Source: Corynebacterium pseudogenitalium (GTDB lineage Bacteria > Actinomycetota > Actinomycetes > Mycobacteriales > Mycobacteriaceae). Taken from it: a DNA stretch of 64,000 nucleotides. The position numbers and the translations under genes were made by a program. Shown in pieces: positions 9,815-19,109 of this stretch (position 1 is the stretch's first letter; each line of letters opens with the position of its first letter). The stretch covers positions 2,046,001 to 2,110,000 of the forward strand of contig NZ_CP072934.1 of assembly GCF_024453815.1 (NCBI RefSeq), given 5' to 3'. The notes under the pieces are model-generated. The model searched no databases and was not told where the DNA came from. It saw only the letters and a list, made by a program, of their open reading frames with translations.

Positions 9815-10471
9815 ATGTTTCTTCCTTCTTCCCGAAGATCTGAATGTCCAGAAAGTTGTGTCCGTGCCCGTCAATAAGGTGCACAGACCTTTCCCGAAAC
9901 TAAACAATATCGACAGGAGTGCACCGTTCCGGGAATCCTTTTTCGCAAGAAACTTGCACAATTCCGCCCGCATTCAGCGCCTATTCGGCCGGAATCCACG
10001 GCAGCCTGCATCGACTCAAACTGAAGCCCCATCTCCGGCCGGTTACTTTTCTTTTGGTTAAATCATTTTAAGAATGGATTGATAACGGCCCTATTTCTTT
10101 TGACTTTCGACAGCAGCCAAGCGGATTACCGTCGAACATTCCTTGAGCTTCAGCGGGAATAAAACCCAAACACATCGAACGAAACACAAACGTAGCGCTC
10201 ACGATATTTGCATCAGACCTTTAGTTCAGTGTCTTATCCGGTAATTGCCGAAACGAGTTCCTCCCTGAGTTTTTCCAGACAAAGATCAGCCAAAGGGGTG
10301 GCGAGAAATCTCCAAGAAGCGCGAAACGCCCCCTAATAGGGGCGTTCTAATAGTTGATATAAGGCGGTCTACTGTGAGTTTTCCACACAGAAGCCGAGGT
10401 AGACCGACGGAAACTTCGGTGCTTTCGCCTCAAGCGTGCCGATCCATAAAGGGACTAGCTCGAGAGCCACA
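9815..10471. other. Gene-free interval upstream of the second surface-protein gene
   Basis: No convincing gene is present. On the minus strand it holds the 5' region of the second surface-protein gene, with its ribosome-binding site just before 9814. It also holds a hairpin at 10325-10346 that probably ends the SecB-like operon. The remaining sequence is A/T-richer than its surroundings and shows no recognisable operator. Confidence 0.6.
10325..10346 (-). terminator. Probable terminator of the TAC-like operon
   Basis: An 8-bp stem AACGCCCC/GGGGCGTT with a 6-nt loop is followed on the minus strand by TTTCGC. It lies about 125 bp downstream of the SecB-like gene. The T-run is short, so efficiency is uncertain. 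Confidence 0.5.
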
Positions 10472-10936
10472 TCAGGAGTTTTCAGTACGCAGACGCTGCC
10501 TCATATCACCGATAAAGCGACGTTCAGTCTCGAGCGAAAAGCGAGCATGAATCAGTTTGCGGCTCCGAGTCAAGGCCACCTGTTCATATTTACAGACGGC
10601 AAAGAGCTGCGGAAGAGCGATATCGCAGACAAACGTTTCCCATGTGTCCAAGTCGAATTGAGGGCTATCCTCCCGCTTATCCCACACACCTTCAGCCTGA
10701 ACGGTGTAATACACCTTCGCCGGCTCGTTTAAAGCAAGGTTCAACCGAACCTTCACCACATCTTGAGCGTTTGCCTCATTAAGAGTCGGAAGCTGTGCGC
10801 CGAGACTCAACGGGGCCTTTCCATGAGGATTGGGGCCGTTCGGCGTTGGAACCACTGCCACTGCGGGAGTGCTAAATGTTGAGTGGCTAAAGAACCTGTT
10901 GGACAGTTCGTAAACATTGTCGACCACTTGAATCAC
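10472..10936 (-). CDS. SecB-like protein, candidate chaperone of a TAC module
   Basis: 154 aa. It starts at GTG 10936, and its GTGA overlaps the stop of the HTH gene by four bases, implying translational coupling. Residues about 60-125 read like the SecB fold: beta strands (VKVRLNLAL, KVYYTVQAEGVW), then an acidic DLDTWETF helix and LPQLFAVCKYEQVALT, which aligns by eye with the LFPYxREAIxxL segment of SecB. In mycobacterial TAC modules a SecB-like chaperone follows HigB and HigA in this order and protects the antitoxin. The assignment rests on pattern and context, not on strong identity. Alternatives are an unrelated antitoxin partner or a free-standing export chaperone. The location between secreted-protein genes is noteworthy. 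Confidence 0.5.
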   Translation of the reverse strand: MIQVVDNVYELSNRFFSHSTFSTPAVAVVPTPNGPNPHGKAPLSLGAQLPTLNEANAQDVVKVRLNLALNEPAKVYYTVQAEGVWDKREDSPQFDLDTWETFVCDIALPQLFAVCKYEQVALTRSRKLIHARFSLETERRFIGDMRQRLRTENS

Positions 10937-11358
10937 CTGTGTATCGGTTGGAAATCCGACGTGACATATTCTTCAAACTCTCGAGCCAGATCGATATCTT
11001 CACTCACCAATTCGACATCGTAAGTGGCTTCTCGAGTGTCATACTGCGCTCGCCGTGCACGCTCCTCCGTGATAGTCGGATATGAATCACGCTTAAAAAC
11101 GACGATACTTACGAAACCATCAATCGCCTCCGCGTAGTCCGCCAAGGTTTGAAGCTGCAGGTTGGATACGGGATTGATGGATTCAATTTGGCTCACCCTC
11201 GCCTTGGACAATCCGCCCATTCGCTCGCCGACTTGCTCTTGCGATAATCCACGTTCCTTACGCAAAGTCCGCATACTGTGGATAAGCTCAATGAACACCT
11301 CCTGCTGGTCAATGCCAGCTTTATCTTGTTCATACAACTGATCAAGAATGCTGTTCAT
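10933..11358 (-). CDS. XRE-family HTH antitoxin (HigA-like)
   Basis: 141 aa from ATG 11358, preceded by GGAGG 11 nt upstream; an ATG 18 nt earlier would place that Shine-Dalgarno inside the gene. Residues about 27-58 form a helix-turn-helix (LSQEQVGERMGG, SKARVSQIES). The C-terminal part is acidic (ELVSEDIDLAREFEEYV). Antitoxins of this class bind their toxin and repress their own operon. The upstream neighbour is a toxin-like frame, here broken, and the downstream neighbour overlaps by four bases. A TTGACT promoter-like hexamer lies just upstream. An ordinary phage-type regulator is possible, but the gene order argues for a toxin-antitoxin role. Confidence 0.75.
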   Translation of the reverse strand: MNSILDQLYEQDKAGIDQQEVFIELIHSMRTLRKERGLSQEQVGERMGGLSKARVSQIESINPVSNLQLQTLADYAEAIDGFVSIVVFKRDSYPTITEERARRAQYDTREATYDVELVSEDIDLAREFEEYVTSDFQPIHR

Positions 11359-11427
11359 CTTGAATTTCACCTCCATCTCAACAAAGTCAATATATAGCTT
11401 AACTTACTGACGTTATATCCAGCTAGC

Positions 11428-12025
11428 CTAGTCTGCATACATTGTGGGGTCGGGTGGTCTGACTTGGCTCTTTTCATCAGCCGCGAATCGAGTAACCGAA
11501 ACCATGGCTCTGGCAATATCCTTTGTCTGCCGACCTCGTCGCATCTGATCTTTCGTGCCACCACCACCCACAATGACTCGGTTCCGTGGTTTCCCCTCCA
11601 GGTCAGAGACATCGCTGAAGTAGACCCGGTGAGCCGACGCCGGATGGTCGTGCTGGCTGTATAACTCCCCCATCCAGATCAGACTTACATCGCTAGGCAA
11701 TTGCGCCGGTTCAACTTTCCTCCCTACAGGAATTCGATGTACTCCATCCTCGTTTACGACTGAGTCCGAAAGCTCAACGTTATCCGATTCGTCGAGGCAG
11801 CTCCCAGGCCTGTTTAGCCAGTTAAGTTTGGCAAGAAAGTCCCCTGCTGACCTTCGCATATTGACGCGGCGCTTTTCGATCTTTTCGAAGCCACGCGATG
11901 TATTCAGCGAATTCCTCGGTGACGTCCCAACGTTTACCGCCGTCATCACTATGCTCAGTTGGGATGTAGCAATGGGGCTGGCTGCCAAACTCCGGTGGAT
12001 CGGACTCAAGAGGATTCAGCGACAT
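11428..12025 (-). pseudogene. Frameshifted RelE/HigB-like toxin gene
   Basis: Two minus-strand frames together read as one protein of about 198 aa. The N-terminal frame (from ATG 12025, or GTG 12031) contains WDVTEEFAEYIAWLRKDRKA and meets a stop near 11822. The C-terminal frame continues with AGDFLAKLNWLNRPG and later AHRVYFSD, NRVIVGGGGTK and QTKDIARA to the stop at 11428. The switch falls near 11850 and needs one base removed after GCGAAG. The pattern of an EF helix, an (R)xYF strand, a GG-K loop and a final DI-A helix fits RelE/HigB-type mRNA interferases. A sequencing error or a programmed frameshift would change the pseudogene call. No strong ribosome-binding site is visible. Confidence 0.5.
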
Positions 12026-12141
12026 ACCCACATACTATTGCGCCGGTACCCTATCGATCATCAACGATTCGAACATAGTTTCGACACCGTTTATTTTCGA
12101 AGTCCCGGTGCCCGTAATCATGTTCAACCGCAGAAGTCCCA

Positions 12142-15100
12142 TCAAGGCTTCTTACTGCTCAGCCCGTCCTTATCCACCTCTGGCCCGCACTGCGTGTAGA
12201 TCAGCGCACTGAGCGCCACGCCGAACGCCAGGAGGCCCGCGCCAGCCAGCGCGATCTCCGGGTTCTTCACGCCGGACTGGCCACCAGGGCCGAACGCGTC
12301 GGCCATCGCCTTGCGCATCGGAGCAAGCGCCTGCTGCACGCCAGGGATCTCCTGCGCCGCGATACCCAGCGGCAGCAGCAACAGCAGCGGCACGCCAGCC
12401 GCGACGGACACCGCGATGCACTTCTCCACTTCCCAACGCTTCGGATCCTCGGACGGGGCCATCGTGGTTGGGGTGGTTGGGGTGGCAGGCGTAGTGGTCT
12501 CGGTTGGCTGCTCCGGCTCCGTGGTCGGGGTCGGGGCGGGCACGGCGAACGGGTTCGTGCGCTGTTCCAACTCGTCGAGGTTGGACACGCCGTCACCGTC
12601 GGCGTCCGCTGTGCGGTCGAGCAGTGGGTGCTTGTGGGCGTCGAGAAGCTCGAAGGCAGCTGTGGCCAGCTCAACACGGCCGTCTTCGTGCTCGACGATG
12701 ACGTTGACCGCCGGGCGAAGCACGTGCTGGAAGTCCACCGCGAACTGGGCCCACACAGGCGGGCGCAGCTGCACCACGCCGTCGCGGGCGCTGCCGTAGG
12801 CCTCCTCGAAGAGCGCGGCCAGGAACTCCTGCGACGGCGCAACCGCGTGGATCTGGCCGGTGTTCTCGTCGAGGGTGAACTCCCAGCCGTGCGCGCCGGC
12901 CGGGGCGTGCATCTCGTAGCTGCGCACCAGCGCCAGCGAGTCGGCGAACGGGTCGCGCGTCATGGCGCGTCCGCCCATGTCAACCGGCACGCGGCCGAGC
13001 GCGCTGTTCGGATCCGCGTAGTTCGCGCGGGCGTCCGCCGGCGGGGTTGGGGCCGCCGAGGTGGTCGGAACTGGGGTGGTGCCCGGCGCGGTCGCTGGGG
13101 TGGTCGGGGCCTGCGAGGTCGCCTCGCTTGTCGACGTCCCCTTCGTCGGCACCGGTGCTGGTTCAGGCGTCGCGGTGGACGTCGGCACCGTCGCCGTAGG
13201 AGCGGCGGAGGTCGGTGTGGTGGAGGTCGGCGCTGTCGTCGTGACCGGGGCGGCCACGCGGACGCGCACCGGGATCACGTCGGAGGAGCCGTCCTTGTAG
13301 CGCACCGTGATATCGAAGACCACGGTGCCCGGGGTCGCGTCCTTCGGCGCGTGCAGCTTCACCGCGTCGCCTTCGACGGTAACGCCCCAGTCCAGCGGGC
13401 CACCGACGGAGACCTCTGCATCCTTCGGCAGGGCATCGCCCAAGTTGTCCAGTGTGAGATCCCCGTTGGCCTTCGTCGTCGCGCCCTGGTACTTCGGCGT
13501 GTAGAGGTCCGCGACGTTCTCGGTAACACGCAGCGGAATGCGGCCGATCTCTTCGCCGGTAGAGAGCGCGGAAACGACAATCACGTAGTCGTCGCCAGGT
13601 TTGGTCTCCACCGGGACGGTCAGCAGCATCGCACCAGAATCCAGGTCCAGGTCTACTGAGGCGCCCTCAACAGACTTCCCTTCGGCACCGATGCGCTCCA
13701 GACGGGCCTGTGCGTTGCCGGCGTTCTCCACCGTCGGGACCAGACGCTCCTGGTGTGCACCCGCTGCTACTGACTGCTGCTCAACCGTGCTCAGTACCGG
13801 CAGTGGCATGCGGAGGCGAACCTGAGCCACGCCGCGGATCGGATCCTCGTACGGGACGTGCGCCACGACCGAGACCTCAACATCAGTGAGCTGGCGATGC
13901 GAAACATCGACCGTGAGCTCGCCGGTGTCGGCGTCGATAGACACTCCTTCCACCGGGCGCTCCAGCTCGAACTGGGTGCCCTCGAACGTGAGCTTCTCAT
14001 GCTTCTTGGTCGCGCGGTCATCGAACGTCGGCGCCGGGAACTTCGCCGTCTGCCCCGGCTCCACCTGCTGCTCCTTGTACTCCAAGGCATACTGGGCAAC
14101 GTGCGGCACGAATGTCGCAATCGCGGCCGACACCGGACGCGAGCCCGGGCCCTGCGAACCCTGCGCATCATAACGCTGGATCTTGCTACTCGGGTCCAGC
14201 ATCTCCACCGGGATCTCAATGCGCTCGCCAACCTGGTCCATGCGTGGCGTGAAACGGACCACGCCCTCATCATCCACGCTCACCTGGGATGCATCAACCC
14301 CGAACGGCAGCGAGCCCAGCTGGAACTCCGCGCGCTCCGGCTTCGCCTCCACCGGGTCCGAATCCGGGTTATCAAAGCTCGGCGTCGCCTCCGCCGGTCT
14401 ACCGACGGCCGCCTCAACCGGATCCCCGTACTCCAGGAACATGTGCGTCACCGCAAACGAATCCTGCGCCAGCATCGCCTGCACGTTGCCAGCGTCCGAC
14501 GCGTAGAACAGGCGGGCAATGTACGTATCGCCCTGCTTAGCATCATCCGGCACTTTGAAGTCACACGACTCAATGCGCGCCTGGTCATCCGGCGTCGTTG
14601 CCTTGCACTCGTGAACCCGTTCACCTTCGTCGTCATACCAGACGATCTTGTAGCTCAACCCTTTCGAAAGCGGCACGCCCGAACCAAACGTGCGAACCGT
14701 CTCCCCCGGAGGCGCCCAGTTGTTAAACGTGTTCCGCTTCTCCACGTGGAACTTCAAGGGGGCCGTCGATAAGGCGTAGCGCGGCGAGCTCACCAGCGTC
14801 GACCCCGCGTACGCCGAGCCTGCCCAGGCCTTCAGCCACGGCACATCCGAACCCGACCAGTAGTCGAAGTAGCCACCACTCGGACCTGGGCCGCCCCAGT
14901 AGCCCAGTGCCCACGGGTGGATCGCACCAACGTTGTTCGGCAGCTCCTTGCCGTCCGGTGTCAGGATCGAAATATAGGTCCATTCCCAGTTGATGTGCTT
15001 GGAATACATATTGCCCTTGGCCCACGAGCCCTCATCCCACGACTCCGCAACCCGGTGATGCCAGCTTCCTACCAGACCGGGATAGCTGTAAGTGTCACCG

Positions 15101-16272
15101 TAGGTACCCCGCCAGTACAGGTTAAAGTCACCATTCTCGTCCGTCGTGGTCACGGCGGTTTCCGCGATCCAGCTCTGGTCCTTCGCAATCTGCTCATTGA
15201 TCCACAGCTGCAGCTGTTTCTCATCCTCCGGCGTCCACGATCGGCTACGCACCTTCTTGCCGAACTGCTTCTTGCCATACTCGAGCGTCTTCGCCACTGC
15301 CTCATCCGACAAGTAGGAGCCGACCACCATCATCCCAGCAGCCGGCGCATCCCCCGCATTGTTCGTCATCGACTCCTGGTAGCGCCGGTTATACGGCGTA
15401 TCCACCGTATTCCAAAACATCTGCCCCGTGTACACACCAAACGGAGTTCCCGAGCCGTCATTCTCAACCCACTTCGAGCGGTCCTTCAGATGCTGCGCCG
15501 AGTTCCTCCGGTCCTGGTACGCCACGAAGAAGCCATTCACCTTGCCGCCACGCCACCAACCATTCGTCTCATACGAAGGCGTCACATTGCCCAACCAATT
15601 CGTCGGCGGCACAATACCCGCCGGCTGATGGATCAGGCGGTAGTCATCCCGCACGCTCTCCGGCAGCTCCACCCAGACGCGCAGCTTCTCACGCAACTGA
15701 TCACGCCCGCGATCACCCGAACCAACCACGCCGACCGTCGCATCCGCCAAAAACTCACGCTCCACCCCACGCGCATCCACATACGGCTGCAGCTTCAGCG
15801 AAAAGTTCCCGTTCTCATCCACCTCCGTATAAAACGTCGGCGACGAATGCTCCGTATACACGCCCTCATACCACTGCGCGAACACACGAATCGGCTCGCG
15901 GCGCACCGGCGCCCACGTCCCCGGATGCAACGCCGGCGTCAAATTCCCCGAACCATCATCAACCATCACCGGCCGCCCCAGCGGCTCCCCCTTGCGGTTC
16001 GTCAGCACCTTCGCCGACGCACTCACCGTCCGCGCCGAACGCGCCACCTCCATCGGCAGCTTCACCGAACCACTCACCGTCGCCGGATCATCCGGATTCC
16101 CCGGCGAAAACAACGCCTCCGTCGAATGCAGCGCCTGCGCATAATCCGGCGCAACCACGTTCAGAAACGGCTTCGCGGCCTCCACATCAATCTGCGCCGA
16201 CGCCTGCGGCACCACAATTGACGACGCCACCACCGCAGCAACCACCGCCATGCCCAACCGGGAAGTGTTCAT
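12142..16272 (-). CDS. Large secreted surface protein with shared C-terminal two-helix module
   Basis: 1376 aa from ATG 16272, with GGAG 10 nt upstream and a TTGACA promoter hexamer within 40 bp. Signal peptide residues 1-27 end ASA-Q. The N-terminal 560 residues correspond to the module of the other two giant proteins (SPTFYT, VVGSYLSDEAV, WIAETAV) and are Trp/Tyr-rich. Putative-Ig type domains run from about 640 to 1000, followed by a Pro/Thr/Ser linker (about 1005-1075), a domain with DADGDGVSN (near 1220, calcium-loop type), and the C-terminal module. The module has two hydrophobic helices at about 1283-1310 and 1337-1360, with Cys at EKCIAV and TQCGPE. There are no YPDG repeats and no LPxTG. 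Inferred: envelope-anchored surface protein. Confidence 0.87.
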   Translation of the reverse strand: MNTSRLGMAVVAAVVASSIVVPQASAQIDVEAAKPFLNVVAPDYAQALHSTEALFSPGNPDDPATVSGSVKLPMEVARSARTVSASAKVLTNRKGEPLGRPVMVDDGSGNLTPALHPGTWAPVRREPIRVFAQWYEGVYTEHSSPTFYTEVDENGNFSLKLQPYVDARGVEREFLADATVGVVGSGDRGRDQLREKLRVWVELPESVRDDYRLIHQPAGIVPPTNWLGNVTPSYETNGWWRGGKVNGFFVAYQDRRNSAQHLKDRSKWVENDGSGTPFGVYTGQMFWNTVDTPYNRRYQESMTNNAGDAPAAGMMVVGSYLSDEAVAKTLEYGKKQFGKKVRSRSWTPEDEKQLQLWINEQIAKDQSWIAETAVTTTDENGDFNLYWRGTYGDTYSYPGLVGSWHHRVAESWDEGSWAKGNMYSKHINWEWTYISILTPDGKELPNNVGAIHPWALGYWGGPGPSGGYFDYWSGSDVPWLKAWAGSAYAGSTLVSSPRYALSTAPLKFHVEKRNTFNNWAPPGETVRTFGSGVPLSKGLSYKIVWYDDEGERVHECKATTPDDQARIESCDFKVPDDAKQGDTYIARLFYASDAGNVQAMLAQDSFAVTHMFLEYGDPVEAAVGRPAEATPSFDNPDSDPVEAKPERAEFQLGSLPFGVDASQVSVDDEGVVRFTPRMDQVGERIEIPVEMLDPSSKIQRYDAQGSQGPGSRPVSAAIATFVPHVAQYALEYKEQQVEPGQTAKFPAPTFDDRATKKHEKLTFEGTQFELERPVEGVSIDADTGELTVDVSHRQLTDVEVSVVAHVPYEDPIRGVAQVRLRMPLPVLSTVEQQSVAAGAHQERLVPTVENAGNAQARLERIGAEGKSVEGASVDLDLDSGAMLLTVPVETKPGDDYVIVVSALSTGEEIGRIPLRVTENVADLYTPKYQGATTKANGDLTLDNLGDALPKDAEVSVGGPLDWGVTVEGDAVKLHAPKDATPGTVVFDITVRYKDGSSDVIPVRVRVAAPVTTTAPTSTTPTSAAPTATVPTSTATPEPAPVPTKGTSTSEATSQAPTTPATAPGTTPVPTTSAAPTPPADARANYADPNSALGRVPVDMGGRAMTRDPFADSLALVRSYEMHAPAGAHGWEFTLDENTGQIHAVAPSQEFLAALFEEAYGSARDGVVQLRPPVWAQFAVDFQHVLRPAVNVIVEHEDGRVELATAAFELLDAHKHPLLDRTADADGDGVSNLDELEQRTNPFAVPAPTPTTEPEQPTETTTPATPTTPTTMAPSEDPKRWEVEKCIAVSVAAGVPLLLLLPLGIAAQEIPGVQQALAPMRKAMADAFGPGGQSGVKNPEIALAGAGLLAFGVALSALIYTQCGPEVDKDGLSSKKP

Positions 16273-16357
16273 GCGCAGACAACTCCATCTCTAAAAAAGA
16301 TTGCAGTAATCTGTCAATTAAACCAGTAAACTAGTCCAAATCCAACACGGGCCCGGT

Positions 16358-17533
16358 TCAGAGGCGCGACGCAGCCAGCGTCGCCCGGTCCCGCGCCTCC
16401 TGCGCCGACTCACCCGTCGACGTCACCACCGCAGCACCATCCACAAAACGCACACCAGTCTCCGCGACCGACATCGCCTTCGCAAGGCCATCCACGCTCG
16501 GGACAACATCCTCCACCAGGACCATTGCGCCCGGGCTGACCAAGGTGGCGTCAATAGGCAGACCAATCACTGCCCTCGCGTGCAACGAACACTGGTTCAG
16601 GCGCTGCGTCGCACGCGTCAGCAACCCATCCAAGGACGGCCGCGGCCGCGCATCCGAGAAGTACACCTCATCACCGGCCACGAACATCTCCACCGCGTAC
16701 ACACCCTGCCCGCCGAGCGCCCCCGTAATCCTGGCCGCAATCGACCGGGCGTTCCCCGCCGCAGCCTCCGACAACACCGCCGGCTGCCACGCCTCCACCA
16801 AACGGCCCCCCACATGCCGCGTACCGATCGGCTCACAGAACCACGTCGCCAACTCACCCGTCGCCGGATCCACCGAACGAGCCGCCAAAATCGTCAACTC
16901 AAAATCAAACTCAATAAACCGCTCCACGACCACCGGACCCTCCGGGTCCACCTCCGCAGCCGCCTCCCACGCCTTGGCCGCCTCAACGTTCAGGTCCTGC
17001 TCGCTCCGCAGCACCGTCTGGCCCTGCCCCTCCGACGAGCGCCCCGGCTTCACGACGACCGGCAAACCCAACCGCAACGCCGCCTCCTCCAGCTCCTCCG
17101 GAGAACGGACGAACTCACAACGCAACGTCGGCAAGCCCAAGGAATCCGTCGCCGTCGCCCGCACGCCCTCACGCGAACTGCACAGCTCCTGCGCCTCCAC
17201 CGACGGCGCCACAATCGACCCGGCGCGCTCCTCCAACTCCCTGAGCACGTCCGGATCCACCCCGGCTCCCGCCACCGTCAACGACGGATACCGCTGCTGC
17301 ATGTCTTCCGCCTCTATTTCAGTGGTGCGCAGGTGCGTCACGTCGAACCCGAGCTGCTTGAAGGACCACGCGAGTTCCTCCTCAACCACGCTGTCGCCCA
17401 GCACCAGCACCTGGCGAGGGTCACACCTCAAATCCCGCGCGGGGTCGAGCTGAGTAATGGGCTCGTTGTCGAGCTGCTGTTGCTGCTCTGACTGCTGCTC
17501 TTCGGGCATTGCTGCGTTCATAGTGGTCAGCAT
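16358..17533 (-). CDS. ATP-grasp protein related to PurT, diverged
   Basis: 391 aa from ATG 17533 (an in-frame ATG at 17521 is also possible). No Shine-Dalgarno is visible, so the message may be leaderless. The overall layout follows PurT, the formate-dependent GAR transformylase of purine synthesis: nucleotide-binding start (VLVLGDSVVEEELAW), SREGVR, PVVVKPGRSSEGQGQTV, FDFELTIL, GTRH, VYAVEMFV. The active-site segment EVSPRPHDTG of PurT is here DARPRPSLDG, so the His-Asp pair is altered. The N-terminus carries a Glu/Gln-rich stretch (EEQQSEQQQQL) not usual for the family. It sits downstream of purA in the same direction, which supports a purine link. It could be a true PurT with drifted motifs or a paralogue with another substrate. 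Confidence 0.7.
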   Translation of the reverse strand: MLTTMNAAMPEEQQSEQQQQLDNEPITQLDPARDLRCDPRQVLVLGDSVVEEELAWSFKQLGFDVTHLRTTEIEAEDMQQRYPSLTVAGAGVDPDVLRELEERAGSIVAPSVEAQELCSSREGVRATATDSLGLPTLRCEFVRSPEELEEAALRLGLPVVVKPGRSSEGQGQTVLRSEQDLNVEAAKAWEAAAEVDPEGPVVVERFIEFDFELTILAARSVDPATGELATWFCEPIGTRHVGGRLVEAWQPAVLSEAAAGNARSIAARITGALGGQGVYAVEMFVAGDEVYFSDARPRPSLDGLLTRATQRLNQCSLHARAVIGLPIDATLVSPGAMVLVEDVVPSVDGLAKAMSVAETGVRFVDGAAVVTSTGESAQEARDRATLAASRL

Positions 17534-17615
17534 ATTCAGCCGCGTATGTGGTGAGCAAACTTGAAGGGGCCTGCATGAGCCCTGAAGGGGGAAGGTGTGC
17601 TCTCGAGCGGAGTCG

Positions 17616-17681
17616 GGAAATTGTGAACAAATTTGCTTGTGTGCGCGGTCACAAAAAGCGCAATTTTGTTCACGATTTTCC
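17616..17681. promoter_or_regulatory. Imperfect inverted repeat upstream of the PurT-like gene
   Basis: Arms 17616-17636 and 17660-17681 share a GTGAACAAA core in opposite orientation with one bulge and a few mismatches. A related GAACAAAGTTG lies at 17682-17692 and GAGCAAACTTG at about 17551. It lies 80-150 bp before the start codon. It is either an operator with several half-sites or an RNA hairpin; no known regulator is assigned. Confidence 0.4.
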
Positions 17682-17730
17682 GAACAAAGTTGAGAGGCAT
17701 ATATCCACCCCTCGCCCCGAGCAAAAAAGA

Positions 17731-17755
17731 GGACCTGGGAGCGTCTCCCAGGTCC
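17731..17755 (-). terminator. Intrinsic terminator of purA
   Basis: An 11-bp stem (17731-17741 with 17745-17755) has a 3-nt loop. It is followed on the minus strand by TCTTTTTTG, about 25 bp after the purA stop. This is a classic rho-independent structure and separates purA from the PurT-like gene. Confidence 0.9.
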
Positions 17756-17778
17756 CGAACTTCGGAGGAAGCAGAAAG

Positions 17779-19068
17779 CTAGCGGTCCATCACGTCGAAG
17801 CGGACGATGGTCTGATCGCGGCCAGGGCCGACGCCGATGTAGCTGATCGGCGCGCCCGAGAGCTCCTCGAGACGGAGGACGTAGTCCTGGGCCTTCTGCG
17901 GGAGCTCCTCGAAGGTGGTGCAGCCGGTGATGTCCTCGTCCCAGGCCGGCATCGTTTCGTAGATGGGGGTGGCGTGGTGGAAGTCGGACTGGGTCAGCGG
18001 CATTTCGTCGTGGCGGACGCCGTCGACGTCGTAGGCGACACAGATCGGGATTTCGCCGATGCCGGTGAGGACGTCGAGTTTGGTCAGGAAGTAGTCCGTG
18101 AAGCCGTTGACGCGGGCGGCGTAGCGGGCAACGACGGAGTCGTACCAGCCGCAGCGGCGCTTGCGGCCGGTGTTCACGCCGACTTCGCCGCCGGTTTCCT
18201 GCAGGTACTCGCCCCACTTATCAAACAGCTCGGTTGGGAACGGGCCCGCGCCGACGCGCGTGGTGTACGCCTTGACGATGCCCAGGGTCGCCGTGATCTT
18301 CGTCGGGCCGATGCCGGAGCCGACGCAGGCGCCGCCGGCGGTCGGGTTGGAGGAGGTCACGAACGGGTAGGTGCCGTGGTCGACGTCGAGCATGGTGGCC
18401 TGGCCGCCCTCCATGAGGACGTGCTTGCCTTCGGCGAGTCCGGTGTTGAGGACGTTTTCGGCGTCGATAATCATGGGCTTGAGGCGTTCGGCGTAGGACA
18501 TGAAGTAGTCCATCATTGCGTCGGCTTCGATGGCGCGGCGGTTGTACATCTTGACCAGCATTTGGTTCTTGACGTCCAGCGCCGATTCGATCTTCTGGCG
18601 GAGGATTGATTCGTCGAGGATGTCTTGGACGCGCAGGCCGACGCGGGCGACTTTGTCGGCGTAGGTGGGGCCGATGCCGCGGCCGGTGGTGCCGATGGCG
18701 CGCTTGCCCAGGAAGCGTTCTTGGACGCGGTCGAGTGTCTGGTGGTAGGGCGCGACGAGGTGCGCGTTGCCGGAGATGCGGAGGCGCGAGGCGTTGGCGC
18801 CGCGGGCTTCGAGGCCGTCGATTTCGTCGAAGAGCGCTTCGAGGTTGATAACGACGCCGTTGCCCAGGATTGGGGTGGCGTTCTCGCTGAGCACGCCTGC
18901 CGGCAGCAGTTTCAGTTCGTACTTTTCGCCGCCCACGACAACCGTGTGGCCTGCGTTGTTACCGCCGTTGGGTTTGACTACGTAGTCGACTTTCCCGCCG
19001 AGGATATCGGTGGCTTTGCCTTTCCCCTCGTCGCCCCATTGGGCGCCGACAATGATGATGGCGGACAT
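17779..19068 (-). CDS. purA: Adenylosuccinate synthetase
   Basis: 429 aa, the usual length. It joins IMP and aspartate using GTP to form adenylosuccinate, the first committed step to AMP, in the cytoplasm. ATG 19068 is chosen over an upstream ATG because AAAGGAGAGAGA lies directly before it and the conserved start [18 protein letters not shown] follows. The GDEGKGK phosphate loop is at residues 12-18. Other visible family motifs are [28 protein letters not shown] and TGRKRRCGW. The gene ends with its own terminator. Confidence 0.98.
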   Translation of the reverse strand: MSAIIIVGAQWGDEGKGKATDILGGKVDYVVKPNGGNNAGHTVVVGGEKYELKLLPAGVLSENATPILGNGVVINLEALFDEIDGLEARGANASRLRISGNAHLVAPYHQTLDRVQERFLGKRAIGTTGRGIGPTYADKVARVGLRVQDILDESILRQKIESALDVKNQMLVKMYNRRAIEADAMMDYFMSYAERLKPMIIDAENVLNTGLAEGKHVLMEGGQATMLDVDHGTYPFVTSSNPTAGGACVGSGIGPTKITATLGIVKAYTTRVGAGPFPTELFDKWGEYLQETGGEVGVNTGRKRRCGWYDSVVARYAARVNGFTDYFLTKLDVLTGIGEIPICVAYDVDGVRHDEMPLTQSDFHHATPIYETMPAWDEDITGCTTFEELPQKAQDYVLRLEELSGAPISYIGVGPGRDQTIVRFDVMDR

Positions 19069-19109
19069 TCTCTCTCCTTTAATAGGCACTAATCCGGGCT
19101 TATTGTAGC

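Noticed and set aside
17534-18217. N-terminal extension of the PurT-like frame through the purA terminator into purA
   Set aside because: It would overlap purA codons and its terminator and gives an Arg-rich peptide with no family likeness. The start near 17533 fits PurT length.
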